Positions 16,996 to 26,912 are shown, numbered from the stretch's first letter. The stretch is 64,000 bases of DNA from Ectothiorhodospira shaposhnikovii (GCF_022227765.1 NZ_JAJMLZ010000009.1:111659-175658); one strand, 5' to 3'. Translations and numbers: made by a program. Notes: a model not told the origin generated them from the letters alone.

Positions 16996-18197
16996 GCTGG
17001 ACCACCCCCGCCGAACTGCGTGCCCAGCTACAAAAACGCTGGGACAGCGGCCAGATACTGGCCGCCACCCTGACGGGAGAAGCCCTTTTTCCCCTCCCCT
17101 TGCGCCTGCGCCGCCCCGGGTCCCGGGAGTTGGCGGAAGACTTTGCCGCGGTGGGGCACTGGGCGCGAACCCTTCGTGCCGGTAGCCGGGAGCAGCGGGG
17201 GCACGGATACGAGATCCGCTGGGAGCGGGTAAATCACCGTGTCCACGGCGCCAATGACCTGCCCGCCGGGGTGGCGGTGCCCAGCGAGGCCGACGCCCTG
17301 CAGTGGCTGGGGAAAACCCGGGAAGCACACAGCTTCCATGCACTGGCCGAGGAAACCCTGGCGCGCTTCCCGGCACTGCGGGACTGGCTGATCCGACACC
17401 CCCTCACACCACTGGAACAGGCCGGTGACTGGCCCCGGATCCTGGCGGTGCTGGCCTGGTTCCAGGCGCACCCCAGGCCTGGTATCTATCTACGGCAGAT
17501 GGATCTGCCGGGGGTGGACACCAAATTTGTGGAAAGTCGCCGCAAGCTGCTGTCGGAACTGCTGGATGCCGTGCTGCCTGCCGATGCAGTGGACACGCGG
17601 CACAGCGGCGGACGGGGCTTTGAGCTGCGTTACGGGTTGACGCCCAAGCCGCCCCTGATCCGTTTCCGGATGCTGGACCCGGCCCTGTCCCTGCACGGAC
17701 TGTCGGACCTGTCGGTTCCGCCGACGCAGTTTGCCGCCCTGGCGCCTGCCGTGGCGCGGGTATTCATCACCGAGAACGAGATCAACGGCCTGGCCTTTCC
17801 CGACACTCCCGGTAGCCTGGTGATCTTCGGCCTGGGCTATGGCCTGGAAAGACTGGCGGACATCCCCTGGCTGACAGAGGTGGAGATCCACTACTGGGGC
17901 GACATCGACACCCATGGCTTTGCCATCCTGGACCGGCTTCGCGCCCGCCTGCCCCAGACCCGTTCCCTGCTCATGGATCGGGCGACCCTTGAGGCCCACC
18001 GCGACCTGTGGGGACAGGAGCATCCGCGGCAGCGTTTCACCGGCACCCTCACCCGACTGACACCGCCAGAGCAATCCCTGTTCGAGGATCTGCGGGAGAA
18101 TCGGCTGGGAGACTGCATCCGGCTGGAGCAGGAACGCATCGGCTACGGGGGGCTGCTCAAAGCGATCGACACCCCGTTGCAGGTGCTCCGACCATAG
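16992..18197 (+). CDS. jetD: Wadjet anti-plasmid nuclease JetD (DUF3322-DUF2220)
   Basis: A 401-residue protein: an N-terminal DUF3322 arm and a C-terminal DUF2220 topoisomerase VI-A/Toprim-like nuclease domain. Candidate metal-binding residues are intact: E261 and E263 in ITENEINGLAFPD, and D304/D306 in YWGDIDTHGFAILDRLR. JetD is the endonuclease that cleaves the circular DNA trapped by JetABC. It is last in the four-gene operon (ATGA overlap with jetC). No unusual base composition separates the operon from its surroundings, so if it was transferred it is well ameliorated or came from a similar genome. Confidence 0.94.
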   Translation: MSWTTPAELRAQLQKRWDSGQILAATLTGEALFPLPLRLRRPGSRELAEDFAAVGHWARTLRAGSREQRGHGYEIRWERVNHRVHGANDLPAGVAVPSEADALQWLGKTREAHSFHALAEETLARFPALRDWLIRHPLTPLEQAGDWPRILAVLAWFQAHPRPGIYLRQMDLPGVDTKFVESRRKLLSELLDAVLPADAVDTRHSGGRGFELRYGLTPKPPLIRFRMLDPALSLHGLSDLSVPPTQFAALAPAVARVFITENEINGLAFPDTPGSLVIFGLGYGLERLADIPWLTEVEIHYWGDIDTHGFAILDRLRARLPQTRSLLMDRATLEAHRDLWGQEHPRQRFTGTLTRLTPPEQSLFEDLRENRLGDCIRLEQERIGYGGLLKAIDTPLQVLRP

Positions 18198-18335
18198 AGG
18201 CAACCGATAGTCGGTGTTCGTGATACGGCAAAAACGGGGTCCGATCCAGTATCATCCTGCACCCTCAACGAGCCGGCGCCCACAGGCAGCAGGCCCTGAC
18301 CATGAAACGACAACATCGAGGGAATCAGAGCCCCC

Positions 18336-19358
18336 ATGCAGGATGACAACATTCTCAAACTGGCCTACGAACTCTCTGAAACCACCCGCAACAAGGTCGA
18401 CCTGATCGAAAAGATCATGCGCCAGACCCAGATCCTGGCACTGAATGCACGCATCGAGGCCGCCCGGGCCGGGGTATCCGGCGCGGGATTCGGGGTGGTT
18501 GCCCAAGAAATCAGTCACGTATCCACCCGCATCAACCAGATCGCCGCGGATTTCCGCGTGGATGTGGATCAGTACGCCGCCCAGATCCAGGAGGCCGGTA
18601 CCCGCATGAGCAGCGAGTTACGCGGCCAGCGCTTCACCGATCTTTCCCGGAACGTGGTGGAACTCATCGACCGCAACCTGTTCGAGCGTTCCTGTGATGT
18701 GCGCTGGTGGGCCACTGAAAGCGCGCTGGTGGCGCTGGCGGAAAACCCAGAGGATCAGGACCTGCAATCACTGGCCTGCAGCCGTCTTGCCACCATTTTG
18801 CGTTCCTACACGGTCTACCTGGACCTGTGGGTGGTCGACCAAAACGGCAAGGTGATCGCCCAAGGGCGCCCGGAAACCTATCCCAAGGCCCTGGGCAGTG
18901 ATGTATCTTCCGCGACCTGGTTTCGCAACGCCATGGCAACCCGCCACGGCGATCAGTTCGCCGTGGCCGATATCGAAACCAATCCCTCGCTGGATGACGC
19001 CCCGACCGCCACTTACGCCACGGCGATTCGCGACAAGGGTGAAACACATGGTAAAGCCATGGGAGTTCTGGCCATCTTCTTCGACTGGACTCCCCAGGCC
19101 CAGACCATCGTTTCCGGCATCGCCCTGGATGAAACCGAACGGAGCCATTGCCGTGTCATGCTGCTGGATGCGCGGCACCGGATCATCGCCGATTCACGGG
19201 GTGAACCCTCTCTCAAAGAAGTGTATTCATTCAACCCGGGAACCCGGGACAAGGGCTACGATATCGTTGAGGATCGCATAGTGGCCTTTGCCCGGACACC
19301 CGGGTACGAAACCTATAAGGGAATGGGCTGGTTCGGCGCCATCGAGTACCAGATGTAA
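18336..19358 (+). CDS. Soluble protein with MCP signalling tip followed by a Cache-like sensor domain
   Basis: A 340-residue protein with no membrane segment. Residues 1-75 match the conserved tip of methyl-accepting chemotaxis proteins (ILALNARIEAARAG, then GAGFGVVAQEIS). A linker (about 75-120) leads to a C-terminal region (about 130-335) that looks like a PDC/Cache sensor: the YLDLWVVDQNGKVIAQGRP strand, YPKALGSDVSSATWFRNAM, and the final FARTPGYETYKGMGWFGAIE. In ordinary receptors the sensor precedes a membrane segment and the signalling hairpin; here the order is inverted and the hairpin is short. It may signal to CheA/CheW-type partners or cyclic-di-GMP systems in the cytoplasm; function unknown. 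ATG 18336 has only a weak upstream GAGGG. Confidence 0.7.
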   Translation: MQDDNILKLAYELSETTRNKVDLIEKIMRQTQILALNARIEAARAGVSGAGFGVVAQEISHVSTRINQIAADFRVDVDQYAAQIQEAGTRMSSELRGQRFTDLSRNVVELIDRNLFERSCDVRWWATESALVALAENPEDQDLQSLACSRLATILRSYTVYLDLWVVDQNGKVIAQGRPETYPKALGSDVSSATWFRNAMATRHGDQFAVADIETNPSLDDAPTATYATAIRDKGETHGKAMGVLAIFFDWTPQAQTIVSGIALDETERSHCRVMLLDARHRIIADSRGEPSLKEVYSFNPGTRDKGYDIVEDRIVAFARTPGYETYKGMGWFGAIEYQM

Positions 19359-19409
19359 ATCACCCGCCTGTTGAAAGGGACGTCTCCGCCGGGTCAAAGT
19401 GGTCTCCAC

Positions 19410-19415
19410 TATACT
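19410..19415 (+). promoter_or_regulatory. Possible -10 element for gltB
   Basis: TATACT (five of six matches to TATAAT) lies 18 bases before the gltB start. No good -35 hexamer is at the expected distance, so an activator may be needed or the call may be wrong. Confidence 0.3.
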
Positions 19416-19432
19416 CAGGCAGGAGCATCCCC

Positions 19433-22400
19433 ATGACTACCTTCCCGAATCCGCCTGACGACGCAGTCACCCGGACACCCGATAGCCCGCAGTGGCTGCG
19501 GGCTCATCAGCATTCAGCCTGCGGGGTAGGTGTGCTGGCCCATCCGGACGGGCACAGGAGCCATGGACTCGTCCAGGATGGCTTTGAATGCCTGGAAAAT
19601 CTCGATCACCGTGGGGCTCGTGGTGCGGAGGAAAACACCGGTGACGGGGCCGGCATGCTGCTGCAAAAGCCCCATGCCTTCCTGTCCGCCCTGATGCCGG
19701 CACTGGGTGGATACGATGACTACGGGGTGGCGCAGGCCTTCATGCCCCAAAATGGGGATCAGCGGGCGGCCATTCGGGCACTCATTGCCCGGCGTTGCCA
19801 GGCCGAGGGATTCGATCTGATCGGTTGGCGGCAAGTGCCCACCCGAAATCAGGGGCTGGGCCAAACCGCGCTGGACAGCGAGCCGCTCACCTGGCAGTTC
19901 TTCATCCGGCCGAAACAGCCGGTGGGCCCCGAAGTCCTTGATGTGCGTCTGTATATCCTGAGACGCACCATCGAAAACGAAGTGCTTTCCCGAAATCTGG
20001 TGGGCACGGGGCGAGAGACCTTCTACATCTGCTCCCTGTCGCGAACCACCGTGGTTTACAAGGGCCTGCTCACCTGCGGGCAGTTCCGAAGCTATTTCCC
20101 GGATCTTTCAGATCCCCGGGTCACGTCTTCGCTGGTACTGGTGCATGCGCGCTTTTCCACCAATACCCTGGGGGCCTGGGATCTGGCCCATCCCTATCGA
20201 TATCTGGTCCATAACGGCGAGATCAATACCTTGCGGGGCAACCAGAACTGGATGCAGGCCCGGGAAGCAACGCTGGCATCCCCAAGCCTGGGCGACTGTA
20301 TCGACAAGATCAAACCACTGACCGGAGAGGGCCTTAGCGACAGCGCTCAACTGGACAATGTGGTGGAATTGCTGGCACTGACCGGGCGCAGTCTGCCCCA
20401 CGCCCTGCGCATGCTGATTCCCGAGGCCTGGGAAAAGAATCCTGCGATGCCCGCGGACCGCCGAGCCTTTTATGAATATCACAGTGCCCTGATGGAACCC
20501 TGGGACGGCCCGGCCCTGGTGGTGGCCACCGATGGGCGGCGCATCGCGGCGGTTCTGGACCGCAACGGCCTGCGGCCCTGCCGTTACAGCCTCACAAGAG
20601 ATGGACGACTGATCATGGCCAGCGAAACCGGCGTGCTGGATATCCCGCCGAGCCAGATCCTGCGCAAGGGGCGGCTCAACCCCGGCGCACTGTTCGTGGT
20701 GGATCCGGAACGTGGGGGGATCGTCCCCGAGGCGCAAATTTTCTCGGAACTGGCAGGGCGCCCCTACGGACAATGGTTGCAAGAACACCGACTGATCCTG
20801 CCCACGGAACCGCCCCCCTCAACGGCTTCAATACCCGGATCAACGCTGCCCCATCCCTTGAACCAATATCAGCGGGCCTTCGGTTACACGCTGGAAGGTC
20901 TGCGAGCATACCTCAAACCCATGGCGGAATCAGGGAGGGATCCCATCGGGGCCATGGGTAACGACACTCCCCCCGCGGTGTTGTCATCCACTGCCCGCCC
21001 CCTCAGCCATTACTTTCTTCAGCAGTTCGCCCAGGTCTCCAATCCCCCCCTGGATTATATTCGCGAGGCACTGGTGACCTCGCTGGGCGCCCATATCGGC
21101 CCACGGGGCAACCTGCTTGAGGAGGGTCCGGATCATTGCCGTCAGCTCTACTTGCCGTCCCCGATCCTGAGCAGTGACCAGAGCCACGCCATGAGACGGA
21201 TCCTGCGTGAAGACTTGAGTCCGGGAACCATCGACATGACCTATGCCCGTGATCTGCCCCTGCCGAGCGCCATCCGGTGCCTGCACCAGGCGGCGGAGCA
21301 GGCCATCAAGAAAGGCACCGGAATCCTGCTGCTAAGCGATACGGATGTCGGGCCTGAGCGCGTGGCGATCCCTGCCCTGTTAGCCGTGTCCTCCTTGCAT
21401 CATCACCTGATCCGGAGCGGGCTACGGATGCGGACGGCCATCGTGCTGGAGGCAGGTCAGCCTTGCACGGTGCACGATGTGTGTGTCCTGATCGGCTATG
21501 GTGCCGATGCCATCCATCCCTGGCTCGCCTATCAGAGCATTCGCGCCCTGGTTGGCGAGGGATTGATCGAAGGCGAGGTTGACGCTGCACAGGCGCGATA
21601 CCGCCAGGCCCTGGAGGGAGGACTGCTCAAAGTGATGTCAAAGATGGGGATCTCGACCCTGCAGGGTTACAAGGGGGCCCAGATCTTCGAATCTCTGGGT
21701 CTGGATCATGAATTGATTGATGCCTGGTTCACCGGCACCACGGCCCATTTGCCCGGCGTGGGCCTGAAGGAAATCGAGCATGACGTCCTGTCGGCTCATG
21801 AACGGGCGTTCGGCCCATCCCTCATCGGTGAACTGGCTCTGGAACCTGGCGGGTACTTCTACTGGCGTCGGGACGGTGAACGGCATCACTGGAATCCGTA
21901 TAGCATCGGCAAGCTTCAGCAGGCGGCGCGCAACAACGATGCGACGGCATACCGGGATTTCGCCCGCCAGGCCAATGAGCAGCCCGGGGGGCTGCTGAAC
22001 CTGCGTGGCCTGCTGGAGTTCCATCGGGATGAGGCCGATGCGATCCCCCTGGAGGCGGTGGAGCCGGCTGATTCCATCATGAGACGTTTTTCCACCGGTT
22101 CCATGTCCTTTGGGGCACTGAGCCAAGAGGCCCATGAAGCCCTCGCCATCGCCATGAATCGGATCGGCGGAAAATCGGGGACGGGCGAGGGGGGAGAACA
22201 GGCCGAGCGTTTCAACACCGAACGCGAATGTTCCATGAAGCAGGTGGCCAGCGGCCGTTTCGGCGTGAATGCCCACTATCTGGCCCAGGCCCGGCAGATC
22301 GAGATCAAGATGGCACAAGGGGCAAAGCCCGGCGAGGGGGGAGAATTGCCGGGCGGCAAAGTGGATGAGGACATTGCCCGGGTGCGGTTCACGGTGCCGG

Positions 22401-23971
22401 GGGTGGACCTGATCTCACCGCCGCCGCACCATGACATCTATTCCATCGAGGACCTGCAGCAACTGATCCATGATCTCAAGTGCGCCAATCCCGCGGCCGA
22501 GATCCATGTCAAGCTCGTGGCCAAGGCCAATGTGGGTACCATTGCCGCCGGGGTGGCGAAGGCCCGGGCCGACGCGGTACTGATCAGCGGGGATTCCGGT
22601 GGTACCGGTGCCGCGCTGAAGACCTCCATCAAGCATGCCGGCACGCCCTGGGAACTGGGGCTGGCGGAAACACAGCGGGTGCTGATGGCAAACGGCCTGC
22701 GCTCGCGGATCACCGTGCGGGCCGATGGCGGGTTCCTGACCGGACGTGACGTGATGATCGCCGCATTACTGGGGGCGGAGGAATATGGTTTTGGCACCGC
22801 ACCGCTGGTCACTCTTGGCTGCGTCATGCTGCGCAAATGCCACTGCAACACCTGCTCGGTGGGGGTGGCCACCCAGGATCCCCAACTGCGCGCGCGGTTC
22901 CAGGGGCGCCCGGAGCATATCGTCAATTACCTTCGATTCGTGGCCGAAGAGATGCGTGAAATCATGGCAATGCTGGGATTTCGGACCCTGGATGAGCTCA
23001 TCGGCCGGGTCGATTGCCTGCGGGCGCGGCATGGGAACCACCCCAGGCAGGTGACGCCCGATGTCTCGGCCCTGCTGCAACCGGCAAGCTCCCGGGACAG
23101 CCCCCGCAAGGTTCGTGAGCAGGATCATCACCTGGACGGCAAGATCGATCATCAGATCATCGCCCGGGCCGGTGCGGCGCTCACCTCGGGGGAACCCGTG
23201 ACCCTGTCCATCCGGTTGCGCAACCGTGACCGTACCTTCGGCACACTGCTCAGCCATGAGGTGACCCGCCGGCATGGCGGTCACGGATTGCCGCCGGGAA
23301 CGATCAAGGTTCACTGCTCGGGCACGGCCGGTCAGAGTTTTGGGGCCTTTGTGTGCCGGGGTATTGCCCTGCATCTGGAGGGCGACGCCAATGACTATGT
23401 GGGCAAGGGCCTGTCCGGTGGCCTCATCAGTGTCAGGATACCCGGCGATGCCCCCTACGCAGCCGCCGATAACACCCTCATCGGCAATGTAGCCCTGTTC
23501 GGGGCCACGGCTGGGGAGGCCTATTTCAACGGCCGCGCCGCGGAGCGCTTCTGCGTGCGCAACTCAGGGGCACTGAGCGTGGTCGAAGGGGTGGGTGACC
23601 ATGGCTGCGAATACATGACCGGGGGTGTGGCGGTCATTCTGGGCCCCATCGGCCGAAACTTTGCCGCCGGCATGAGCGGTGGGGAGGCCTATCTTCTGGA
23701 TGAGGAGGGACACGTGGAGGATCTCATCCATGCCGAAGGGCTTCGCGTGGAACCGGTGACCGACCCGCGGGATCAGAAGCTCCTCCACCGCCTGCTGGAA
23801 AACCATGCGGTCTGTACCGGCAGTGACAAGGCAACACAGGTCCTTGCCCAGTGGCCAACGATCTTGAGCCGGTTCGTGAAGGTGGTGCCCGAGGCCTATG
23901 CCGACGTGGTGGCAACGCATCTGTCCCGGGGCCAGGACATACGGACGCAGACACCACCGCCCATTGCCTGA
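19433..23971 (+). CDS. gltB: Glutamate synthase (NADPH) large subunit
   Basis: The 1512-residue protein transfers the amide of glutamine to 2-oxoglutarate, giving two glutamates. An N-terminal class II glutamine amidotransferase domain begins at Cys30 (ACGVGVLAHPDG) after a propeptide to be removed. It is followed by the central domain, the FMN-binding synthase domain (about 820-1230) with the FeS cysteines in LRKCHCNTCSVGVATQ, and a C-terminal beta-helix GXGXG-type domain (GGLISVRIPGDAPYA and GGVAVILGPIGRNFAAGMSG). Length is the family norm. AGGAG lies seven bases before ATG 19433. The small subunit gene follows after 11 bases. Confidence 0.97.
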   Translation: MTTFPNPPDDAVTRTPDSPQWLRAHQHSACGVGVLAHPDGHRSHGLVQDGFECLENLDHRGARGAEENTGDGAGMLLQKPHAFLSALMPALGGYDDYGVAQAFMPQNGDQRAAIRALIARRCQAEGFDLIGWRQVPTRNQGLGQTALDSEPLTWQFFIRPKQPVGPEVLDVRLYILRRTIENEVLSRNLVGTGRETFYICSLSRTTVVYKGLLTCGQFRSYFPDLSDPRVTSSLVLVHARFSTNTLGAWDLAHPYRYLVHNGEINTLRGNQNWMQAREATLASPSLGDCIDKIKPLTGEGLSDSAQLDNVVELLALTGRSLPHALRMLIPEAWEKNPAMPADRRAFYEYHSALMEPWDGPALVVATDGRRIAAVLDRNGLRPCRYSLTRDGRLIMASETGVLDIPPSQILRKGRLNPGALFVVDPERGGIVPEAQIFSELAGRPYGQWLQEHRLILPTEPPPSTASIPGSTLPHPLNQYQRAFGYTLEGLRAYLKPMAESGRDPIGAMGNDTPPAVLSSTARPLSHYFLQQFAQVSNPPLDYIREALVTSLGAHIGPRGNLLEEGPDHCRQLYLPSPILSSDQSHAMRRILREDLSPGTIDMTYARDLPLPSAIRCLHQAAEQAIKKGTGILLLSDTDVGPERVAIPALLAVSSLHHHLIRSGLRMRTAIVLEAGQPCTVHDVCVLIGYGADAIHPWLAYQSIRALVGEGLIEGEVDAAQARYRQALEGGLLKVMSKMGISTLQGYKGAQIFESLGLDHELIDAWFTGTTAHLPGVGLKEIEHDVLSAHERAFGPSLIGELALEPGGYFYWRRDGERHHWNPYSIGKLQQAARNNDATAYRDFARQANEQPGGLLNLRGLLEFHRDEADAIPLEAVEPADSIMRRFSTGSMSFGALSQEAHEALAIAMNRIGGKSGTGEGGEQAERFNTERECSMKQVASGRFGVNAHYLAQARQIEIKMAQGAKPGEGGELPGGKVDEDIARVRFTVPGVDLISPPPHHDIYSIEDLQQLIHDLKCANPAAEIHVKLVAKANVGTIAAGVAKARADAVLISGDSGGTGAALKTSIKHAGTPWELGLAETQRVLMANGLRSRITVRADGGFLTGRDVMIAALLGAEEYGFGTAPLVTLGCVMLRKCHCNTCSVGVATQDPQLRARFQGRPEHIVNYLRFVAEEMREIMAMLGFRTLDELIGRVDCLRARHGNHPRQVTPDVSALLQPASSRDSPRKVREQDHHLDGKIDHQIIARAGAALTSGEPVTLSIRLRNRDRTFGTLLSHEVTRRHGGHGLPPGTIKVHCSGTAGQSFGAFVCRGIALHLEGDANDYVGKGLSGGLISVRIPGDAPYAAADNTLIGNVALFGATAGEAYFNGRAAERFCVRNSGALSVVEGVGDHGCEYMTGGVAVILGPIGRNFAAGMSGGEAYLLDEEGHVEDLIHAEGLRVEPVTDPRDQKLLHRLLENHAVCTGSDKATQVLAQWPTILSRFVKVVPEAYADVVATHLSRGQDIRTQTPPPIA

Positions 23972-23982
23972 GGTATCACGCC

Positions 23983-25470
23983 ATGTCCGAGAATCATCCA
24001 GATGGGTTCCGGCGTCATCGCCGACGACCCATCGGCTATCGTGAACCAGCCTCGCGTGTGCGGGATTTTCGCCAGATCCATCGTTTTCATTGGGACCCGG
24101 AGCAATTGCGTATCCAGGGAGAACGATGCATGGACTGCGGCATCCCCACCTGCATGGCGGGTTGTCCCATCGGCAACCTCATCCCTGACTGGAACGATCT
24201 GGTGTCCCGGGATGCTTGGCGGCAGGCACTGGCACGGCTGCATGCCACCAATAATTTCCCCGAATTCACCGGCTACACCTGCCCGGCGCCCTGCGAGACG
24301 GCCTGTACGCTGGCCATCAACGATGACGCAGTGACCATCAAGGACATCGAACGGTCCATCATCGATCGAGGCTGGGAGGCGGGCTGGATTCGTCCCGAGC
24401 CCCCGTCCCGGCGCACCGGCAAGCAGGTCGCGGTGGTGGGCAGCGGTCCGGCGGGTCTGGCGGCGGCCCAGCAACTGAACCGGGCCGGGCATCGAGTGAC
24501 GGTATTCGAGCGGGATGATGTCATCGGCGGCCTCATGGTCTACGGCATCCCCGACTTCAAGTTCGCCAAGCACCAGGTGGCACGCCGGGTTCGGCAGCTG
24601 TGTGACGAAGGCATCCGGTTTCGCCGCGGCGTGACTGTGGGAGAGGATCTTTCCATCGATGAGCTCACGGAACAATTCGATGCCGTCTGTCTGGCCATCG
24701 GGGCACGGCGGCCACGGGATGTGGCGGTGCCGGGCCGAGAACTCCAGGGTGTCCTGTTCGGCATGGAATACCTGTGCGCCGAAAACCGCCACCAGGCCGG
24801 CGCCCCCCTGGAAGCTGTCATGAATGCCCGGGGGAAGCGGGTGGTCGTCCTGGGGGGCGGGGATACCGGTGCCGATTGTCTGGCCACCGCCCATCGCCAG
24901 GGGGCGCGATCGGCGGTTCAGATCAGTATTAATCCGCCTTTGCCAAAGACACGTCAGCCCGACAATCCCTGGCCTCAATCACCCCGGATCCATCAACGAA
25001 CCTACGCATTACAGGAAAGCGGAGAAGAAGCCTTCAGCCTGAATGTATCGGCCTTTCTCGATCAGGATCACGATGGCTGGGTCGATGCCCTGGAATTGGA
25101 GCGGGTGGAGTGGAAGCGTGATGACCAAGGTCGGCGCACGGAAAAGATCGTGCTCGAAGCCGGTATTGTCATGCCGGCCGAGCGGGTCTTCATTGCCATT
25201 GGCTTTGAGGGTCCGGAAACCGCATGCCTCAACGATGCGCGTCTGACATTGAGTCCGCGTCATACCCTGGAGACCGACGAGCGCAAGATGACCCCGGTGC
25301 CCGGCGTCTTTGTGGCCGGCGATGCCAGGCGAGGCCAGTCCCTGGTCGTCTGGGCGATTGGCGAAGGACGCGACGTTGCCCGCCAGATCGACCTGTGGCT
25401 GATGGGGGAGTCGCGTCTTCCCCCAAGCCTGCAAACCCGGCACCCTCCCCTCCCACCCCGAGGGCTGTAG
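23983..25470 (+). CDS. gltD: Glutamate synthase (NADPH) small subunit
   Basis: A 495-residue electron-input subunit of GOGAT, carrying electrons from NADPH via FAD to the large subunit. Two N-terminal cysteine clusters ([14 protein letters not shown] and CPAPCETAC) hold [4Fe-4S] centres. An FAD-binding motif ([15 protein letters not shown]) sits near residue 150 and an NADPH-binding motif ([15 protein letters not shown]) near 290. ATG 23983 was chosen because GAGGT, overlapping the gltB stop, lies nine bases upstream; the frame stays open further upstream only inside gltB. Clearly one operon with gltB. Confidence 0.96.
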   Translation: MSENHPDGFRRHRRRPIGYREPASRVRDFRQIHRFHWDPEQLRIQGERCMDCGIPTCMAGCPIGNLIPDWNDLVSRDAWRQALARLHATNNFPEFTGYTCPAPCETACTLAINDDAVTIKDIERSIIDRGWEAGWIRPEPPSRRTGKQVAVVGSGPAGLAAAQQLNRAGHRVTVFERDDVIGGLMVYGIPDFKFAKHQVARRVRQLCDEGIRFRRGVTVGEDLSIDELTEQFDAVCLAIGARRPRDVAVPGRELQGVLFGMEYLCAENRHQAGAPLEAVMNARGKRVVVLGGGDTGADCLATAHRQGARSAVQISINPPLPKTRQPDNPWPQSPRIHQRTYALQESGEEAFSLNVSAFLDQDHDGWVDALELERVEWKRDDQGRRTEKIVLEAGIVMPAERVFIAIGFEGPETACLNDARLTLSPRHTLETDERKMTPVPGVFVAGDARRGQSLVVWAIGEGRDVARQIDLWLMGESRLPPSLQTRHPPLPPRGL

Positions 25471-25569
25471 GATAGGGTTCCATCGCACTGTTCCTGTGGC
25501 CACAGCCCAGGCCGGCACGTCGATAAGGCTGTGCTGAACAAGTTATTCCCGAGAATCAGGCATAAGTCG

Positions 25570-25631
25570 TTCCCGCGAAGGCGGGAATCCAGTCAACGTC
25601 TGAAAGCCCTGGACTCCCGCCTTCGCGGGAG
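25570..25631. repeat. REP-like inverted repeat (large hairpin) after gltD
   Basis: Two 23-base arms, 25570-25592 (TTCCCGCGAAGGCGGGAATC and CAG) and 25609-25631, are reverse complements with two mismatches, separated by 16 bases. Each arm also holds its own small palindrome (CCCGC-GAAG-GCGGG). This is the common proteobacterial intergenic repeat. It sits between the convergent gltD and Mrp operons and could protect or end both transcripts. Confidence 0.85.
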
Positions 25632-25692
25632 TGACGGCATGGGGACTTCACGGGAAGTGACGGCATGGGGGCTTCATGAGGTCGACGGCATG
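25631..25692. repeat. Short tandem repeat of GTGACGGCATGGGG units
   Basis: Immediately after the inverted repeat, the unit GTGACGGCATGGGGACTTCA occurs at 25631 and, with one change, at 25657 (26-base period). A degenerate third copy (GTCGACGGCATG) is at 25681. It probably arose from the end of the REP-like element. Confidence 0.7.
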
Positions 25693-25704
25693 AATGGTGT
25701 CGAC

Positions 25705-26118
25705 TCAATCCTTCTTTTCGGCCTCCACATCCCCGGCCTGCCCAGCTGTCGAATCCGGTGGTGCGTCGTAGGTGCTCCAGCCGTAGGGACGGCCGGTGGG
25801 GGGCAGTTCCGGTTTTTTCTCCGGGTGCTGGTGCAGATAGGCCTTGGCCACGAAGTGAGCGGTCACCGGGGCGGTGAGGAACAGAAAGGCCGTGATCAGC
25901 ACCTCATGGATGGATACCTTGCCCTCGATCCCCCAGAAATACAGCATGGAGGCCACCAACGCGCCGCCCACGCCCAGGGTGGTGGCCTTGGTGGGGGCGT
26001 GCAGACGGCTCATGAGATCCGGCAGCTTCACCAGTCCCACGGAACCCACGATGACGAAACACCCCCCCACCACGATCAGCAGGGAGATCACCAATTCAAG
26101 CCAGAATGCCATGGTCAT
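25705..26118 (-). CDS. mrpG: Mrp-type Na+/H+ antiporter subunit G
   Basis: A 137-residue protein with three membrane segments. The pattern GSVGLVKLPDLMSRLHAPTK is the MnhG/PhaG signature. The C-terminal tail (PTGRPYGWSTYDAPPDSTAG and beyond) is polar and variable. It is the last gene of the minus-strand Mrp operon, ten bases after mrpF. The complex exports Na+ (or K+) in exchange for protons and supports growth at high salt or pH. Confidence 0.93.
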   Translation of the reverse strand: MTMAFWLELVISLLIVVGGCFVIVGSVGLVKLPDLMSRLHAPTKATTLGVGGALVASMLYFWGIEGKVSIHEVLITAFLFLTAPVTAHFVAKAYLHQHPEKKPELPPTGRPYGWSTYDAPPDSTAGQAGDVEAEKKD

Positions 26119-26127
26119 GCCTCCCGA

Positions 26128-26397
26128 TCACTCGATCACGTCGCCGCGCAGGACGAAGCGGCAATAGGCGACGGTGGAAATGAAACCGAACATGGCCAGC
26201 AACAGGGCCGCCTCGAAATACAGGGTGGTCTGCTGCTGGATGCCGTAGAGGATGATCAGGGCGATGGCATTGATCATCATGGTGTCCACCGCCAGTACCC
26301 GGTCCATCAAGGTCGGCCCCTGCACCAGGCGCCAGAGGTTGAGCATCAGCGCCAGGCAGACGGCAAAGAAGCCGAAGGTCAGTGCATAACCGATCAT
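26128..26397 (-). CDS. mrpF: Mrp-type Na+/H+ antiporter subunit F
   Basis: The 89-residue protein begins MIGYALTFGFFAVCLALMLN and contains the MnhF pattern QGPTLMDRVLAVDTMMINAIA, with three predicted membrane helices. The frame is open further upstream within mrpE, but ATG 26397 gives the normal family length and overlaps the mrpE stop (ATGA), indicating coupled translation. Confidence 0.93.
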   Translation of the reverse strand: MIGYALTFGFFAVCLALMLNLWRLVQGPTLMDRVLAVDTMMINAIALIILYGIQQQTTLYFEAALLLAMFGFISTVAYCRFVLRGDVIE

Positions 26398-26912
26398 GGG
26401 AAGATCTCCTTGAGCCGGGCTTCGTAGCGGGTCTTCATCTGCATCACCGCCTCCTCCGCGTCCGGTGCGTCCAGGCAGTGCACCAGCAGGCTGCGGCCAT
26501 CGGCGGACAGGTCGCTGCTGACGGTGCCGGGGGTCATGGAGATGGTGCCGGCCAGGACGGTAATGGCCTCCGGGGACTTCAGGTCCAGGGGCACGGTCAC
26601 CCAGCGGGTCTTGAGGCTTTCCGGGGGATGGAACAGGATCAGGCGGGCCACGATGACATTGGCCACGACCACGTCCCAGGCCACCAGGAGCATGAAGGAC
26701 AGGGCCTTGCCGTAGGCCCGGATGGGGGGGCGTTCCGGCCAGAAGCTGCTGGTGATGATGGGGATGACCACGCCCAGGATGAGGCCCATGACCAGACCGC
26801 CCACGGTGAAGCTGTTGAGCAGCAGCATCCACAGGAGCACCAGGGTCAGGGTCATCAGGGGGTGGGGCAGCCACCGCTCCCAGAATGTCCGTTTGTGCCG
26901 TTTGTCTGCCAT
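26394..26912 (-). CDS. mrpE: Mrp-type Na+/H+ antiporter subunit E
   Basis: A 172-residue protein of the MnhE/PhaE family: basic N terminus (MADKRHKRTFWERWLPHP), two or three membrane helices to about residue 60, then a soluble domain including the conserved ITVLAGTISMTPGTVSSDL and a HCLDAPD motif. It lies 62 bases after mrpD, the only sizeable gap in the operon. Confidence 0.92.
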   Translation of the reverse strand: MADKRHKRTFWERWLPHPLMTLTLVLLWMLLLNSFTVGGLVMGLILGVVIPIITSSFWPERPPIRAYGKALSFMLLVAWDVVVANVIVARLILFHPPESLKTRWVTVPLDLKSPEAITVLAGTISMTPGTVSSDLSADGRSLLVHCLDAPDAEEAVMQMKTRYEARLKEIFP

